Shown: positions 1-7,233 of the stretch, piece after piece | Numbering within the stretch: position 1 is the first letter of the stretch | Layout of the letters: every line of letters starts with the position of its first letter | NCBI GenBank assembly: GCA_943367755.1 | Contig: CALRKB020000013.1 | Location: forward strand, 1-64,000 | Source of the DNA: PCC-6802 sp943367755 | Lineage (GTDB): Bacteria > Cyanobacteriota > Cyanobacteriia > Pseudanabaenales > Pseudanabaenaceae | Reading direction: 5' to 3' | Length of the DNA: 64,000 nucleotides | The notes under the pieces: model-generated | Told to the model about the DNA's origin: nothing | Databases searched by the model: none | What the model saw: the letters and a program-made list of their open reading frames with translations, nothing else | Made by a program: the position numbers and the translations under genes

Positions 1-65
1 CGAGAAACATTCTGAACAGAATAAAGGATAAAAAATTAACATAAACCATCAAAAAAGTATCACAC

Positions 66-830
66 ATGATCGATCGCCAAGCACTATTTGAGAAATTTCT
101 CACGGTTCTAGAGACTCCGCCACCGTTACCAGAGTATTTAGGAGAGCAACCTGAATCAGTTACAGATTTCGATCCGTATCAAATGGTGGCGGAGTGGATT
201 GCTTTGCGGCATGAACTCAAACAACAGGGGAAACTCTTCCAGGCGAGTCAAAACACGCTGCAAACTGCTTTAGAAGAGTTACAGTTAGATAAAGCCTATT
301 TGCAAGAACAGCTAGCCACTAGCAAGTCCCATAGCCAGTCCCAGGAGTTATCTCAAGGCGATCGCAAAGCTCTATGGCGCGATCTAATTGGGGTAGTAGA
401 TGCGCTCGATCGCGCTTGTCAACACTGGCAAGAGCAGATTGAGTCTCTTGATCGCGCTCAGCAAGATGCGGCAAATCATCCCCGTCCTTTTTGGCAACGA
501 TGGGTACAGCCGTTGACGCCATCGGATCGCGATCGAACTATGTCCTCTACGTCATCATCAGTAAGTGATGTACGTGACGTATTAGTCAGCGACCAGCAGG
601 GAATAGATCTAATTCGGCGATCGCTCCTGGATGTTTTGCGCCAACGACAGGTGGTGCCGATCGTTGCGCAGGGAAAACCCTTTGATCCTAAAACCATGTA
701 TGCAGTTGGTCGTCAGGTCACAGCAGAATTTCCAGAAAACACGGTCGTGCAAGAGGTGGTGCGAGGCTATATGTGGGAAACGCAAATCCTGCGAGAAGCA
801 CAGGTGATCGTGGCGGCAAAACAAGGATAA
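66..830 (+). CDS. grpE: GrpE-family nucleotide exchange factor, divergent long form
   Basis: A 254-residue protein whose C-terminal third (about 185-250) matches the GrpE beta domain: a KPFDP-like segment, then VVQEVVRGYMWETQILREA and VIVA at the end, as in GrpE proteins that eject ADP from Hsp70. A long helical stretch (about 40-90) would be the dimer coil. The middle carries a Ser/Asp-rich insertion (about 135-175) not seen in housekeeping GrpE, and the N-terminus is extended. The Hsp70 gene starts 23 bp downstream, so the two are almost certainly co-transcribed and co-operate. This is probably a paralogue dedicated to that Hsp70 rather than the main grpE. The family call is solid; the paralogue status is inference. 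Confidence 0.85.
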   Translation: MIDRQALFEKFLTVLETPPPLPEYLGEQPESVTDFDPYQMVAEWIALRHELKQQGKLFQASQNTLQTALEELQLDKAYLQEQLATSKSHSQSQELSQGDRKALWRDLIGVVDALDRACQHWQEQIESLDRAQQDAANHPRPFWQRWVQPLTPSDRDRTMSSTSSSVSDVRDVLVSDQQGIDLIRRSLLDVLRQRQVVPIVAQGKPFDPKTMYAVGRQVTAEFPENTVVQEVVRGYMWETQILREAQVIVAAKQG

Positions 831-853
831 GCAGTAAATAGGAGGTTATAAAA

Positions 854-2638
854 ATGGGTAGAACAGTTGGTATCGATCTGGGAACTACAAATTCGGAAGT
901 GGCGATCGTTGAGAATGGGCAAGCTCGGATCTTGCCAGGTGAAGATGGCGAACTGATGTTGCCCTCCTGTGTGGGATTTAGTGATACGGGCAAATTGCTG
1001 GTAGGGCGCGAAGCCCTGCGTCAGTATGCCGCTGCCCCAGAACGTACGGTGCGATCGATCAAGCGCTGGATGGGCACCGACCACAAAACCTCGCTGCGAG
1101 TGGGCGGCACTGGATCGGAGGAAACACGAGACTATTTACCCCATGAAATCTCTGCCATGATTCTGCGATCGCTCAAGCAACGAGCAGAAACTGTTTTAGG
1201 GGAAGAAGTGACGAAAGCTGTGATTACGGTGCCAGCCTATTTCACCGATGCTCAACGGCAGGCAACCAAAACGGCGGGAGAGATTGCCGGCTTTGAGGTG
1301 CTGCAAATTATTAATGAGCCCACCGCCGCCGCCTTAGCCTATGATGTGCGATCTGAAGAAACTGAACGGCTGCTGGTTTACGATCTCGGCGGTGGTACCT
1401 TCGATGTATCAGTAGTTGAGATTACTGGAGCAGTAACAGAAGTGATGGCCAGTCACGGCAATAACCGCCTGGGGGGAGATGATTTTGACCGCAGATTACA
1501 ACTGCACTTAGCAGAACTATTTCGCCAGACCCATGATGTCAGTGTGCCCGACGATCCATCTACACAGGCACGTCTCCTCCAGGCAGCGGAGGAAATTAAG
1601 ATGGAGCTGAGTTCCCATGCCTTCGCTCCAGTTAGGGAGGCATTTTTGGGCACCAAAGGTAAGACTGCACTTCACCTGGAAACGGAAATAGCGCGTGCTG
1701 ATTTTGAAGAACTAATTCGGCCATTGTTAGAAGAGACGTTAGAGGCGATCGACCGAGCACTTGCCGATGCGAATTTAGTACCTACTGATTTAGATCGGGT
1801 AATTTTAGTGGGAGGTTCTACCCGCGTGCCGCTCGTGCAAGAAATGGTAGCAGCGCACCTGAAGCAGTTACCTGTTGATGGTATTCAGCCAGATCTCTGT
1901 GTGGCATTGGGTGCTGCCCTGCAAGCTGGAGTACTGGTAGGTGAAGATGTCGAATCTATTTTGGTAGATGTTATACCCCACTCTCTGGGGATTTCGGCAG
2001 CGGTGATGACACCGATGGGACTTATGCCCGGATTCTTTAGCGTAATTATTCCGCGTAATAGTGTTGTGCCTGTTTCTCGTTCCGAAGTCTATTCTACGGT
2101 TTCCGATAATCAACCTATTGTTAATATCGCCATTTTTCAAGGCGAAAATCAATTCGCGGAAGAAAACGTGCCACTCGGTGAATATAAAGTGGAAGAAATT
2201 CCTCCTGGCCCAGCCGGTAGCGTTAAGATCGAAGTCCATTTTGACTTCGATCTCAATGGCATTCTCACTGTGACTACTACGGAAAAGGGTAAGGGACATC
2301 AAGGAAAGCTGGTTGTGGAGCGTGCTGCAGGCGTGCAGAAACTTTCTAGTCATGACCTCAAGCAAGCTAGAGCTGATTTAGAGTCTCTATTTATTGATGA
2401 AGATGAGATGTTTGAGGAGGATCTTGAAGATGAGGCATTTGCTGAACTCGATCCTGAATTGGAAAAACTGTTCGATCAGGCACAAAAGCTATTAGCAACG
2501 CTAGAACCAGAGCAAGCAGAAGAATTACAAGATCTACTCGATCGCTTAGAAGATGCGAGCATCGGTGGAGAAACAGCTACGATCGCTCAACTCCAGGAAG
2601 AGGTAGCAGACTTCGTTTACTACGCCAACAATAAATAA
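854..2638 (+). CDS. Hsp70-family chaperone (DnaK-like), short form with acidic C-terminus
   Basis: A 594-residue Hsp70. The ATPase domain shows the phosphate-1 loop GIDLGTTNS (6-14), the phosphate-2 loop DLGGGTFDVS (about 178-187) and the adenosine motif ILVGGSTRVP. The substrate-binding beta domain follows (IPHSLGISAA onward, about 375-500). The C-terminal lid is shortened and very acidic (DEDEMFEEDLEDEAFAEL, about 515-532) and lacks the EEVD-like or Gly-rich tail of housekeeping DnaK. A strong GGAGG ribosome site lies at 842-846, 8 bp before the ATG. It sits between a GrpE and a zinc-ribbon TPR protein with no J protein nearby, suggesting a specialised chaperone unit. Family certain; clients unknown. 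Confidence 0.93.
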   Translation: MGRTVGIDLGTTNSEVAIVENGQARILPGEDGELMLPSCVGFSDTGKLLVGREALRQYAAAPERTVRSIKRWMGTDHKTSLRVGGTGSEETRDYLPHEISAMILRSLKQRAETVLGEEVTKAVITVPAYFTDAQRQATKTAGEIAGFEVLQIINEPTAAALAYDVRSEETERLLVYDLGGGTFDVSVVEITGAVTEVMASHGNNRLGGDDFDRRLQLHLAELFRQTHDVSVPDDPSTQARLLQAAEEIKMELSSHAFAPVREAFLGTKGKTALHLETEIARADFEELIRPLLEETLEAIDRALADANLVPTDLDRVILVGGSTRVPLVQEMVAAHLKQLPVDGIQPDLCVALGAALQAGVLVGEDVESILVDVIPHSLGISAAVMTPMGLMPGFFSVIIPRNSVVPVSRSEVYSTVSDNQPIVNIAIFQGENQFAEENVPLGEYKVEEIPPGPAGSVKIEVHFDFDLNGILTVTTTEKGKGHQGKLVVERAAGVQKLSSHDLKQARADLESLFIDEDEMFEEDLEDEAFAELDPELEKLFDQAQKLLATLEPEQAEELQDLLDRLEDASIGGETATIAQLQEEVADFVYYANNK

Positions 2639-2651
2639 TCCACGATCTCCC

Positions 2652-3041
2652 ATGAAATGTCCCGTTTGTCGTGCCACCTACCGCTCATCGGAGAAAAGTG
2701 AGAATTCAAATCCTCCCTCTACCTACCTCTGTCGCCGTTGCGGGGTCGATCTTACCCCACTAATTCATCTGCATGACCAGGCGATCTGGTATCATCATCA
2801 AGCTATTCAAGCTTTGCGATCGGGTGACGATCGAGAGGCAATGCATAGAAACGATCGAGCATTGGCACTTTATGCCAATCATGCTGATTTTCATGCCTTA
2901 GCGGCACAAATCTGGGCATTGCAAGGTGAGTTGGGCGCTGCCATCGCGGCTTGGCAAAAAGCCCTGCAACTAAATCCCCAGCACCCGACTGCTGGTACAT
3001 TTCTCCAGGTTTTGGCTACGCCAGATTTAAGCGATCTCTAG
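2652..3041 (+). CDS. Zinc-ribbon plus TPR protein, third gene of the chaperone operon
   Basis: A 129-residue protein. The N-terminus holds two CxxC knuckles (MKCPVCRATY at 1-10 and LCRRCGVDL at about 26-34) expected to bind zinc. The rest (45-125) is helical and fits about two TPR units, the second being AAIAAWQKALQLNPQHPTAG. It starts 13 bp after the Hsp70 stop, so it is the last gene of the grpE-hsp70 operon. A zinc-binding, helical adaptor next to an Hsp70 could serve as a co-chaperone in place of a DnaJ, but there is no HPD motif and this role is inference. The stop lies only 3 bp from the end of the convergent hydrolase gene. Confidence 0.75.
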   Translation: MKCPVCRATYRSSEKSENSNPPSTYLCRRCGVDLTPLIHLHDQAIWYHHQAIQALRSGDDREAMHRNDRALALYANHADFHALAAQIWALQGELGAAIAAWQKALQLNPQHPTAGTFLQVLATPDLSDL

Positions 3042-3044
3042 AGC

Positions 3045-3932
3045 TTATCTGCGATCTATTTGTGCGATTGCACTGGTGAAGTTCTGAACCGCGCTAAAGT
3101 AAAGCGAGCGATTGACGGTAGCATTGTTGCTATGACCTCCATTGGGAATGAAGACAAGCTTTTTCGATGATGATGTAGCGTCAAATAACTGCTGACTCAT
3201 GCTAAAGGGAATCAGACTATCGGCTGTGCCGTGAATGTATAGCACTGGCATTGTCAGCGATCGCACTTTGTGAATAGAATCAAACTTTTGATGCAGTAAT
3301 AAATCTACTGGGAAAATCGCAAATTTAGGATCGCGACGAACCATATCGGCGATCGAAGTGAATGAACTTTCTACGATCAGTGCTACTGCTTCGGGATGTT
3401 TGGTGGCTAGATCGATCGCGATCGCGCCACCTAAGGAATGTCCATAGATAAAAATTTGCTTGGGATTAATGCCTCGTTGCTGTGTGAGATAATTCCATGC
3501 GGTTTGGGCATCGGCATAGACTTGTGTTTCAGATGGAAAGCCTCCTTCACTCTTGCCGTAGCCGCGATAATCGGGAATAAAAACAGAAAAACCTAATTCG
3601 TGGAATCGGTTAGCGTGCTTGAGATTTCCCCCAATGTTTTGACTATTGCCATGTAAAAACAGTAAGACTTTGGCATTGGGGCGATTTGCCGGTATCCACC
3701 AGCCGTTGATATTTTCGGTCTTGCCATCCTCAGTTTTGACGAGTAGAGAGACATCTTGATAGCTCAGCTTATATTGTTCGGGTTGAGTTGTAATTTCGCG
3801 CTGAGGAAAAAAGATAAAGCGACTTTGTCCTACCCATAGGGATAGACAGGCTACGCTATAAACACTAACTGAGGCCAAACCTATTTTGGGTAAAGCCTGA
3901 GGGAGCCATTTTAATCTAGATTTTTGGGGCAC
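3045..3932 (-). CDS. Alpha/beta hydrolase, BEM46/ABHD-type, membrane-anchored
   Basis: A 295-residue serine hydrolase. An N-terminal hydrophobic segment (about 14-34) is a signal anchor. The fold markers follow in order: oxyanion region LLFLHGNSQNIGG, then PDYRGYGKSEG, then the nucleophile elbow IYGHSLGGAIA (GxSxG, Ser near 163), the acid in YIHGTADSLIP and the catalytic His in PNGGHSN. These match the BEM46/FrsA-like family of membrane-associated esterases of unknown substrate. It is convergent with the chaperone operon. The start is the first Met before the anchor. Catalytic residues look intact. Confidence 0.88.
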   Translation of the reverse strand: MPQKSRLKWLPQALPKIGLASVSVYSVACLSLWVGQSRFIFFPQREITTQPEQYKLSYQDVSLLVKTEDGKTENINGWWIPANRPNAKVLLFLHGNSQNIGGNLKHANRFHELGFSVFIPDYRGYGKSEGGFPSETQVYADAQTAWNYLTQQRGINPKQIFIYGHSLGGAIAIDLATKHPEAVALIVESSFTSIADMVRRDPKFAIFPVDLLLHQKFDSIHKVRSLTMPVLYIHGTADSLIPFSMSQQLFDATSSSKKLVFIPNGGHSNNATVNRSLYFSAVQNFTSAIAQIDRR

Positions 3933-4080
3933 TGTTTCGTTGCAATAGCTATTTGACTTGATCCTGCCATATATTACGAGGTGTCTGTTTGCATGGATCT
4001 CTGCTTAGCAAAAATTAAGCCATTAGAGTTATGAACTTGTATTACGTAGAAGTTTTTTAAACCCTCTCTATCAAAGATTT

Positions 4081-4216
4081 TTTCTGTATAACACCCCTCA
4101 GGAGGATGTTACCCCGAAAATTTCCGTATAGTACACCAATTGGTTGTGTTACCCCGAAAGTTTCCGTATAATCATCTTGTATTGGGTAGTTATGCGGAAA
4201 CTTTCCGTATAATACA
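4081..4216. repeat. Four palindromic repeat units at 40-41 bp spacing
   Basis: The motif TTTCCGTATA (first copy TTTCTGTATA) occurs at 4081, 4121, 4161 and 4201-4210, i.e. spacing of 40, 40 and about 41 bp. In the last three units it is preceded by GTTACCCCGAAA or GTTATGCGGAAA. Unit 3 (4189-4213) is a nearly perfect palindrome with arms GTTATGCGGAAA and TTTCCGTATAAT around a single C. The array fills most of the 324-bp gap between the hydrolase and the first cassette gene and ends 2-3 bp before a GTTAGGC core site. Regular palindromes of this kind suggest binding sites for a regulator or recombinase. The gap upstream of 4081 shows nothing else. Confidence 0.8.
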
Positions 4217-4218
4217 TA

Positions 4219-4225
4219 GTTAGGC
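4219..4225 (+). other. Integron-type core site at the left end of the cassette array
   Basis: GTTAGGC fits the R-prime core consensus GTTRRRY. It is the exact reverse complement of the GCCTAAC inverse core at 4761-4767, the other end of the first cassette, as expected for a cassette that once circularised. No complementary attC half is visible to its left; the palindromic repeats occupy that place, so this may be a truncated or attI-like junction. Confidence 0.55.
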
Positions 4226-4256
4226 GTTGCTACCCGTCTCCCGTGAACTAAGCCAA

Positions 4257-4766
4257 ATGAATCCCGACTTAAGCAAATATCTCATCGGCGTCGTCGCTGG
4301 CATCGTCGTATTGGTCGTTTTCGTGCTGATCTTCCGCAAGGAACTCAGTTTGTTTCTATTCAAACTAACCGAGATTCGCGTCACTCTGCCCGGAGGCGTC
4401 AAAATCGATTTGACCGGCAACGATGCGGCAGCTATCGCGACGGATTTACTCCGCGAGATCGACAAACTTCTGAAGGAGCATCTAACGCCCGAAGAGAAGA
4501 GACTCTTTCTCGACGTTCTTCGACACCGCAACCCGCCACTTGTCACCGATGTTCTTCCCGACTTCGACGAGTCGCGTCCTCCCGCACTTCTCAAGCAGCT
4601 TAGAGCGTTGCGCGGCGCGTATTTTATTCGCCCAGTCGAGGGCAGCCGTTGGCTGCCCCAGAAGCATATTCAGGTCACAACGCTCGGGCAGATCGTCGCC
4701 AAGCATCGGCGGAGCCTTCTTGAGTCCACTGCGGCACCCCAAATTGCAAATGACCGCAACGCCTAA
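4257..4766 (+). CDS. Cassette 1: single-pass membrane protein of unknown function
   Basis: A 169-residue protein from the ATG at 4257 (a TTG ten codons upstream is possible but would start inside the core site). One strong transmembrane helix (about 7-29, YLIGVVAGIVVLVVFVLIF) is followed by a basic stop-transfer residue pair. The soluble part is helical with a possible winged-helix region at about 110-160 (LLKQLRALRGAYFI to TTLGQIVAKHR). The stop codon TAA lies inside the attC-like site (4764-4766), typical of cassette genes. Codon choice is GC-rich (TCGTCG, CTC, GGC runs) and unlike the neighbours, which supports foreign origin. I do not recognise the family; function unknown. Confidence 0.65.
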   Translation: MNPDLSKYLIGVVAGIVVLVVFVLIFRKELSLFLFKLTEIRVTLPGGVKIDLTGNDAAAIATDLLREIDKLLKEHLTPEEKRLFLDVLRHRNPPLVTDVLPDFDESRPPALLKQLRALRGAYFIRPVEGSRWLPQKHIQVTTLGQIVAKHRRSLLESTAAPQIANDRNA

Positions 4767-4822
4767 CCATGCGCTGCAGCCGACCGCGCTTACGCGCGGC
4801 GGCTGAGCTTGAGGCGTTGGGC
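4761..4822 (+). mobile_element. attC-like site 1
   Basis: Inverse core GCCTAAC (4761-4767) and core GTTGGGC (4816-4822) bracket an imperfect hairpin. CAGCCG (4777-4782) pairs with CGGCTG (4799-4804), A4783 is unpaired like the extrahelical base of attC sites, and CCGCGC (4784-4789) pairs with GCGCGG around a TTAC loop. Length (62 bp), core sequences and bulge agree with integron attC sites. It is nearly identical in its middle to site 3. Confidence 0.78.
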
Positions 4823-4848
4823 AGCCTCGAACATTCTAGGAGATACAC

Positions 4849-6300
4849 ATGGCCTCGATTAAAAAAATCCTTATCCTGTCAGCCAATCCACGAGGCACTG
4901 CACATCTGCGGCTGGATGAAGAAGTACGTGAAATTGAGGAAGGACTCCACCGCTCAAAACTACGTGAGCAATTTGTTATTCATTCCAAATGGGCAATTCG
5001 TCTTAAGGATCTTCGCCGCGCCATGCTCGATTATGAACCTCACATTGTGCACTTTTGCGGACATGGTGAAGAAGATGGACTTATGGTGGAAGGTAAAAAT
5101 AGAAACGCGGTTGTCATCAGCTCAGATGCTTTATCAGGATTATTTGAGTTATTTTCAGGGCAGATAGAATGTGTTGTTCTAAATGCCTGCTATTCAGCCA
5201 TGCAAGCAAAAGCAATTAATAAGTTTGTCCCTTACGTCATCGGAATGAGTATGGGAGTTCAAGATGAATCGGCAATTGAGTTTGCGGTAGGATTTTACGA
5301 TGCATTGGGCGCTGGTAAATCGATCGAGGACGCTTATAAATTTGGGTGTAACGCCATTCAATCAGGAAGTATTCCAGAATATTTAGCTCCTGTATTACAA
5401 AAGAAGCTCTTTCCCTTTACGCATCATAGGAGGACGATTGCTATCGTTTGCCCCCTTTTTGGAGCCAGCCGAATCTATTATTCTGAATTACTATTTGCGA
5501 TAATGAAGCAAGCCCGTCAAAAAGCGTACGAAATCCTCATAATCCCAGTTGAAAACACCACCGAAAAACGGCCCCTTGTTTCTCATTTTCCTCAGATTTC
5601 CAGCGTTGACGGCATCATTTTCATCACTTGTCAAGTCGGTAGCTCCAATTGGCTTGTAGAATGTGCATCAAGAAATATCCCAGTAGTTTTACTGCATGAC
5701 AATATTTCGGAGAACAAAGCCCGCGGATATTCAGTTGTTTCACACATTCGCCCCCGCCTCAATGCTTTGTCTGACCTTGTACAACATTTGATCGAGAAAC
5801 ATGGTTGCAAAAACATATCTTTAGTCACGGTAAATCCAGAAAATCATTCCATTCGTTCTGAGAAAAAATCGATCATAGAGCAGGCAATCCAGGACAAGTT
5901 ATCGGATTTTATTTTTATTCGCGACAAGAATATGTTCTATGTTGCAGAATATTCACAGGAGCAAGGAATAATGGTGGTTGATCAGATAATAGACAAAAAT
6001 CCAGAAACAGACGCGATAATCAGTTTAGCAGATGTTACTGCTATTGGTATCATGCAACGTTTGCGGGAAATGGGAATCCACGACCAAATTAGAGTGTCGG
6101 GTTTCGATAATGTCGAAGTAGCTTTACAAAATGGTCTCACCACGATTGATCAAGAATTAAAACTCTCGGGTGAAAGAGCTGTAACCGATTTGTATGATGC
6201 TTTTCAGCGAAAGTCTATCGTTGAATTCCGGACGATCTCTGAAATTCCGACAACATTTGTACAACGGAAATCATGTTGTTTCGTGAAACAGGAAAGATAA
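4849..6300 (+). CDS. Cassette 2: CHAT protease domain fused to LacI-type sensor domain
   Basis: A 483-residue protein. Residues 1-185 form a CHAT (caspase-like) domain opening with KKILILSANPRGT; the expected dyad is present as His72 in HFCGHGEEDG and Cys114 in VVLNACYS. Residues about 195-475 match the effector-binding half of LacI/GalR repressors (type 1 periplasmic-binding fold): SSVDGIIFIT, NIPVVLLHDN, then TDAIISLADVTAIGIMQRL, RVSGFDNVEVA and the terminal PTTFVQRKSC. There is no DNA-binding helix-turn-helix and no signal peptide, so it should be a cytoplasmic ligand-sensing protease. AGGAG at 4838-4842 supports the start. A small membrane protein follows 14 bp downstream in the same cassette. 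Domains are confident; a defence or stress role is inference. Confidence 0.85.
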   Translation: MASIKKILILSANPRGTAHLRLDEEVREIEEGLHRSKLREQFVIHSKWAIRLKDLRRAMLDYEPHIVHFCGHGEEDGLMVEGKNRNAVVISSDALSGLFELFSGQIECVVLNACYSAMQAKAINKFVPYVIGMSMGVQDESAIEFAVGFYDALGAGKSIEDAYKFGCNAIQSGSIPEYLAPVLQKKLFPFTHHRRTIAIVCPLFGASRIYYSELLFAIMKQARQKAYEILIIPVENTTEKRPLVSHFPQISSVDGIIFITCQVGSSNWLVECASRNIPVVLLHDNISENKARGYSVVSHIRPRLNALSDLVQHLIEKHGCKNISLVTVNPENHSIRSEKKSIIEQAIQDKLSDFIFIRDKNMFYVAEYSQEQGIMVVDQIIDKNPETDAIISLADVTAIGIMQRLREMGIHDQIRVSGFDNVEVALQNGLTTIDQELKLSGERAVTDLYDAFQRKSIVEFRTISEIPTTFVQRKSCCFVKQER

Positions 6301-6314
6301 CCAGGTGCGTTGGT

Positions 6315-6767
6315 ATGGCAACGGAAATCAAGAAACCTACCGAAGAGGCCATGTTGAAATTGCTGGAAATTCAATGGCAAGACCATTTTCACACGCGCAG
6401 CCAGACATGGAAAGCATTAGAAATCACAGTTCTAATTGCAATCGTATTGGTTGGTCTGGACTGGAAGATAGATAATCGGTTGGTCACGATATTAGTAGCA
6501 TCTCTACTGGCCATAGTAGCGATGTTTGGGATGCAGATTACGCTCCGGCATCGTAACAATTCAGAAATTACGAGTTTCACTATCATTCAGTCGGTAAGTA
6601 AAGAATTGGCACTCCTGGACTCAAGGCTTGAATTGCCTAAACCTATTTATTGGTGGGATGTTTTCTTGTTTTGGAAGTCCAATACACCATTGTTTATCCT
6701 GAGGATGCATTTTGTCATTCTATTGTTTGCAATTGGTTACCTTTCACTTTGCCTGTTTGGTATCTGA
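6315..6767 (+). CDS. Cassette 2 partner: small multi-pass membrane protein
   Basis: Read from ATG 6315 (MATEIKK), giving 150 residues; an in-frame upstream Met at 6273 would overlap the CHAT gene by 28 bp. Residues 1-30 are polar and cytoplasmic-looking (LKLLEIQWQDHFHTRSQTW). Two adjacent transmembrane helices (about 32-48 and 54-73) form a hairpin, and a third lies at the C-terminus (about 127-148). The linker contains a helical segment and a Trp-rich patch (YWWDVFLFW). It is within the same cassette as the CHAT-LacI gene, so the two were probably acquired and act together. It could be a membrane effector or substrate of the protease. I do not recognise a named family. Confidence 0.7.
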   Translation: MATEIKKPTEEAMLKLLEIQWQDHFHTRSQTWKALEITVLIAIVLVGLDWKIDNRLVTILVASLLAIVAMFGMQITLRHRNNSEITSFTIIQSVSKELALLDSRLELPKPIYWWDVFLFWKSNTPLFILRMHFVILLFAIGYLSLCLFGI

Positions 6768-6845
6768 CGATATATGAAAGGCTGCTCAACGTGGTATTGC
6801 GGATGGGGTCAGGCTTGCATAGTTGATGATATGCGTTTAGCCTTG

Positions 6846-6906
6846 ACCTAACCAATCGCTCCAGCCGATGCCGCTGACGCGGCACTGCTGAGATTCACCG
6901 TTAGGG
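6846..6906 (+). mobile_element. attC-like site 2
   Basis: Inverse core ACCTAAC (6846-6852) and core GTTAGGG (6900-6906). Between them TGCCGC and GCGGCA pair around TGAC, and CAGC pairs with GCTG with an offset of unpaired bases, giving the attC-type imperfect hairpin of 61 bp. GTTAGGGCG here is the exact complement of CGCCCTAAC at 7066-7074, the end of the next segment. Just upstream (6784-6841) a weaker candidate with GCTCAAC and GTTTAGC ends could be a decayed second site. Confidence 0.7.
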
Positions 6907-7070
6907 CGGATGGAATTTCTCTCCATCCCGACCGATTGTTGGGATGGTAAAAATCAGCGGGTGGGGTGCGATAAGAGCGCCCGGTTGGTAGCAACGTGAA
7001 CCCGCTGTGCTCTGTTTCAAGGCAGGGCGGTGGTTCGGAAACGGTGAGTTTCTGGAAACCACGTTCGCCC
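6907..7070 (+). ncRNA. Cassette 3: gene-less, highly structured segment (candidate RNA)
   Basis: No plausible ORF, but dense complementarity. Element A: CAGCGGGT (6955-6962) pairs with ACCCGCTG (7000-7007), enclosing a GGG.GC/GC.CCC hairpin (6964-6982) and a GTTG-GTAG-CAAC hairpin (6984-6995), i.e. a three-way junction. Element B: GGGCG (7025-7029), GTGGTT (7030-7035) and GAAAC (7038-7042) pair in nested order with GTTTC (7048-7052), AACCAC (7057-7062) and CGCCC (7066-7070). A further stem CCATCCC/GGGATGG lies at 6923-6946. Bracketed by perfectly matching core sites, it is a full cassette without a protein gene. The GTGCG at 6966-6970 recalls a group II intron 5-prime end, but I cannot confirm that. 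Confidence 0.5.
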
Positions 7071-7126
7071 TAACTGAACGCTGCAGCCGACCGTGCTACG
7101 CTGGCGGCTGAGCTTGAACGTTATCT
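7067..7126 (+). mobile_element. attC-like site 3
   Basis: Inverse core GCCCTAAC (7067-7074) and core GTTATCT (7120-7126) bracket CAGCCG (7084-7089) / CGGCTG (7105-7110) with A7090 bulged, nearly the same sequence as site 1. The right core departs from GTTRRRY, but GTTATCTC is the exact complement of GAGATAAC at 8018-8025, the end of the toxin-antitoxin cassette, which explains the odd core. A second GTTAGGGC lies at 7142-7149. Confidence 0.72.
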
Positions 7127-7233
7127 CGCTTCTTTTCAAGTGTTAGGGCGTTCTTTCAAAGCTATCTGTTACTCTTCCAAAGTACTATGGCAAGCCCGTA
7201 GCTCGACACTGCGTATGGTGCTATAGTGGTGTC

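Noticed and set aside
5631..5828. Minus-strand and other overlapping frames inside the CHAT-LacI, WD40, NDH and kinase genes
   Set aside because: They are shadows of well-supported genes, lacking domains, ribosome sites and sensible composition.
6784..6841. Possible fifth attC-like site with GCTCAAC and GTTTAGC ends just before site 2
   Set aside because: The ends match 6 of 7 bases, but the inner sequence shows no good stem and the site would leave almost no cassette before site 2. Mentioned only as a possible decayed copy.
6966..7070. Group II intron 5-prime end (GTGCG) in the gene-less cassette
   Set aside because: Only the first five bases and some stem pattern agree; no domain V/VI sequence or reverse transcriptase gene is present, so I list it as an alternative only.
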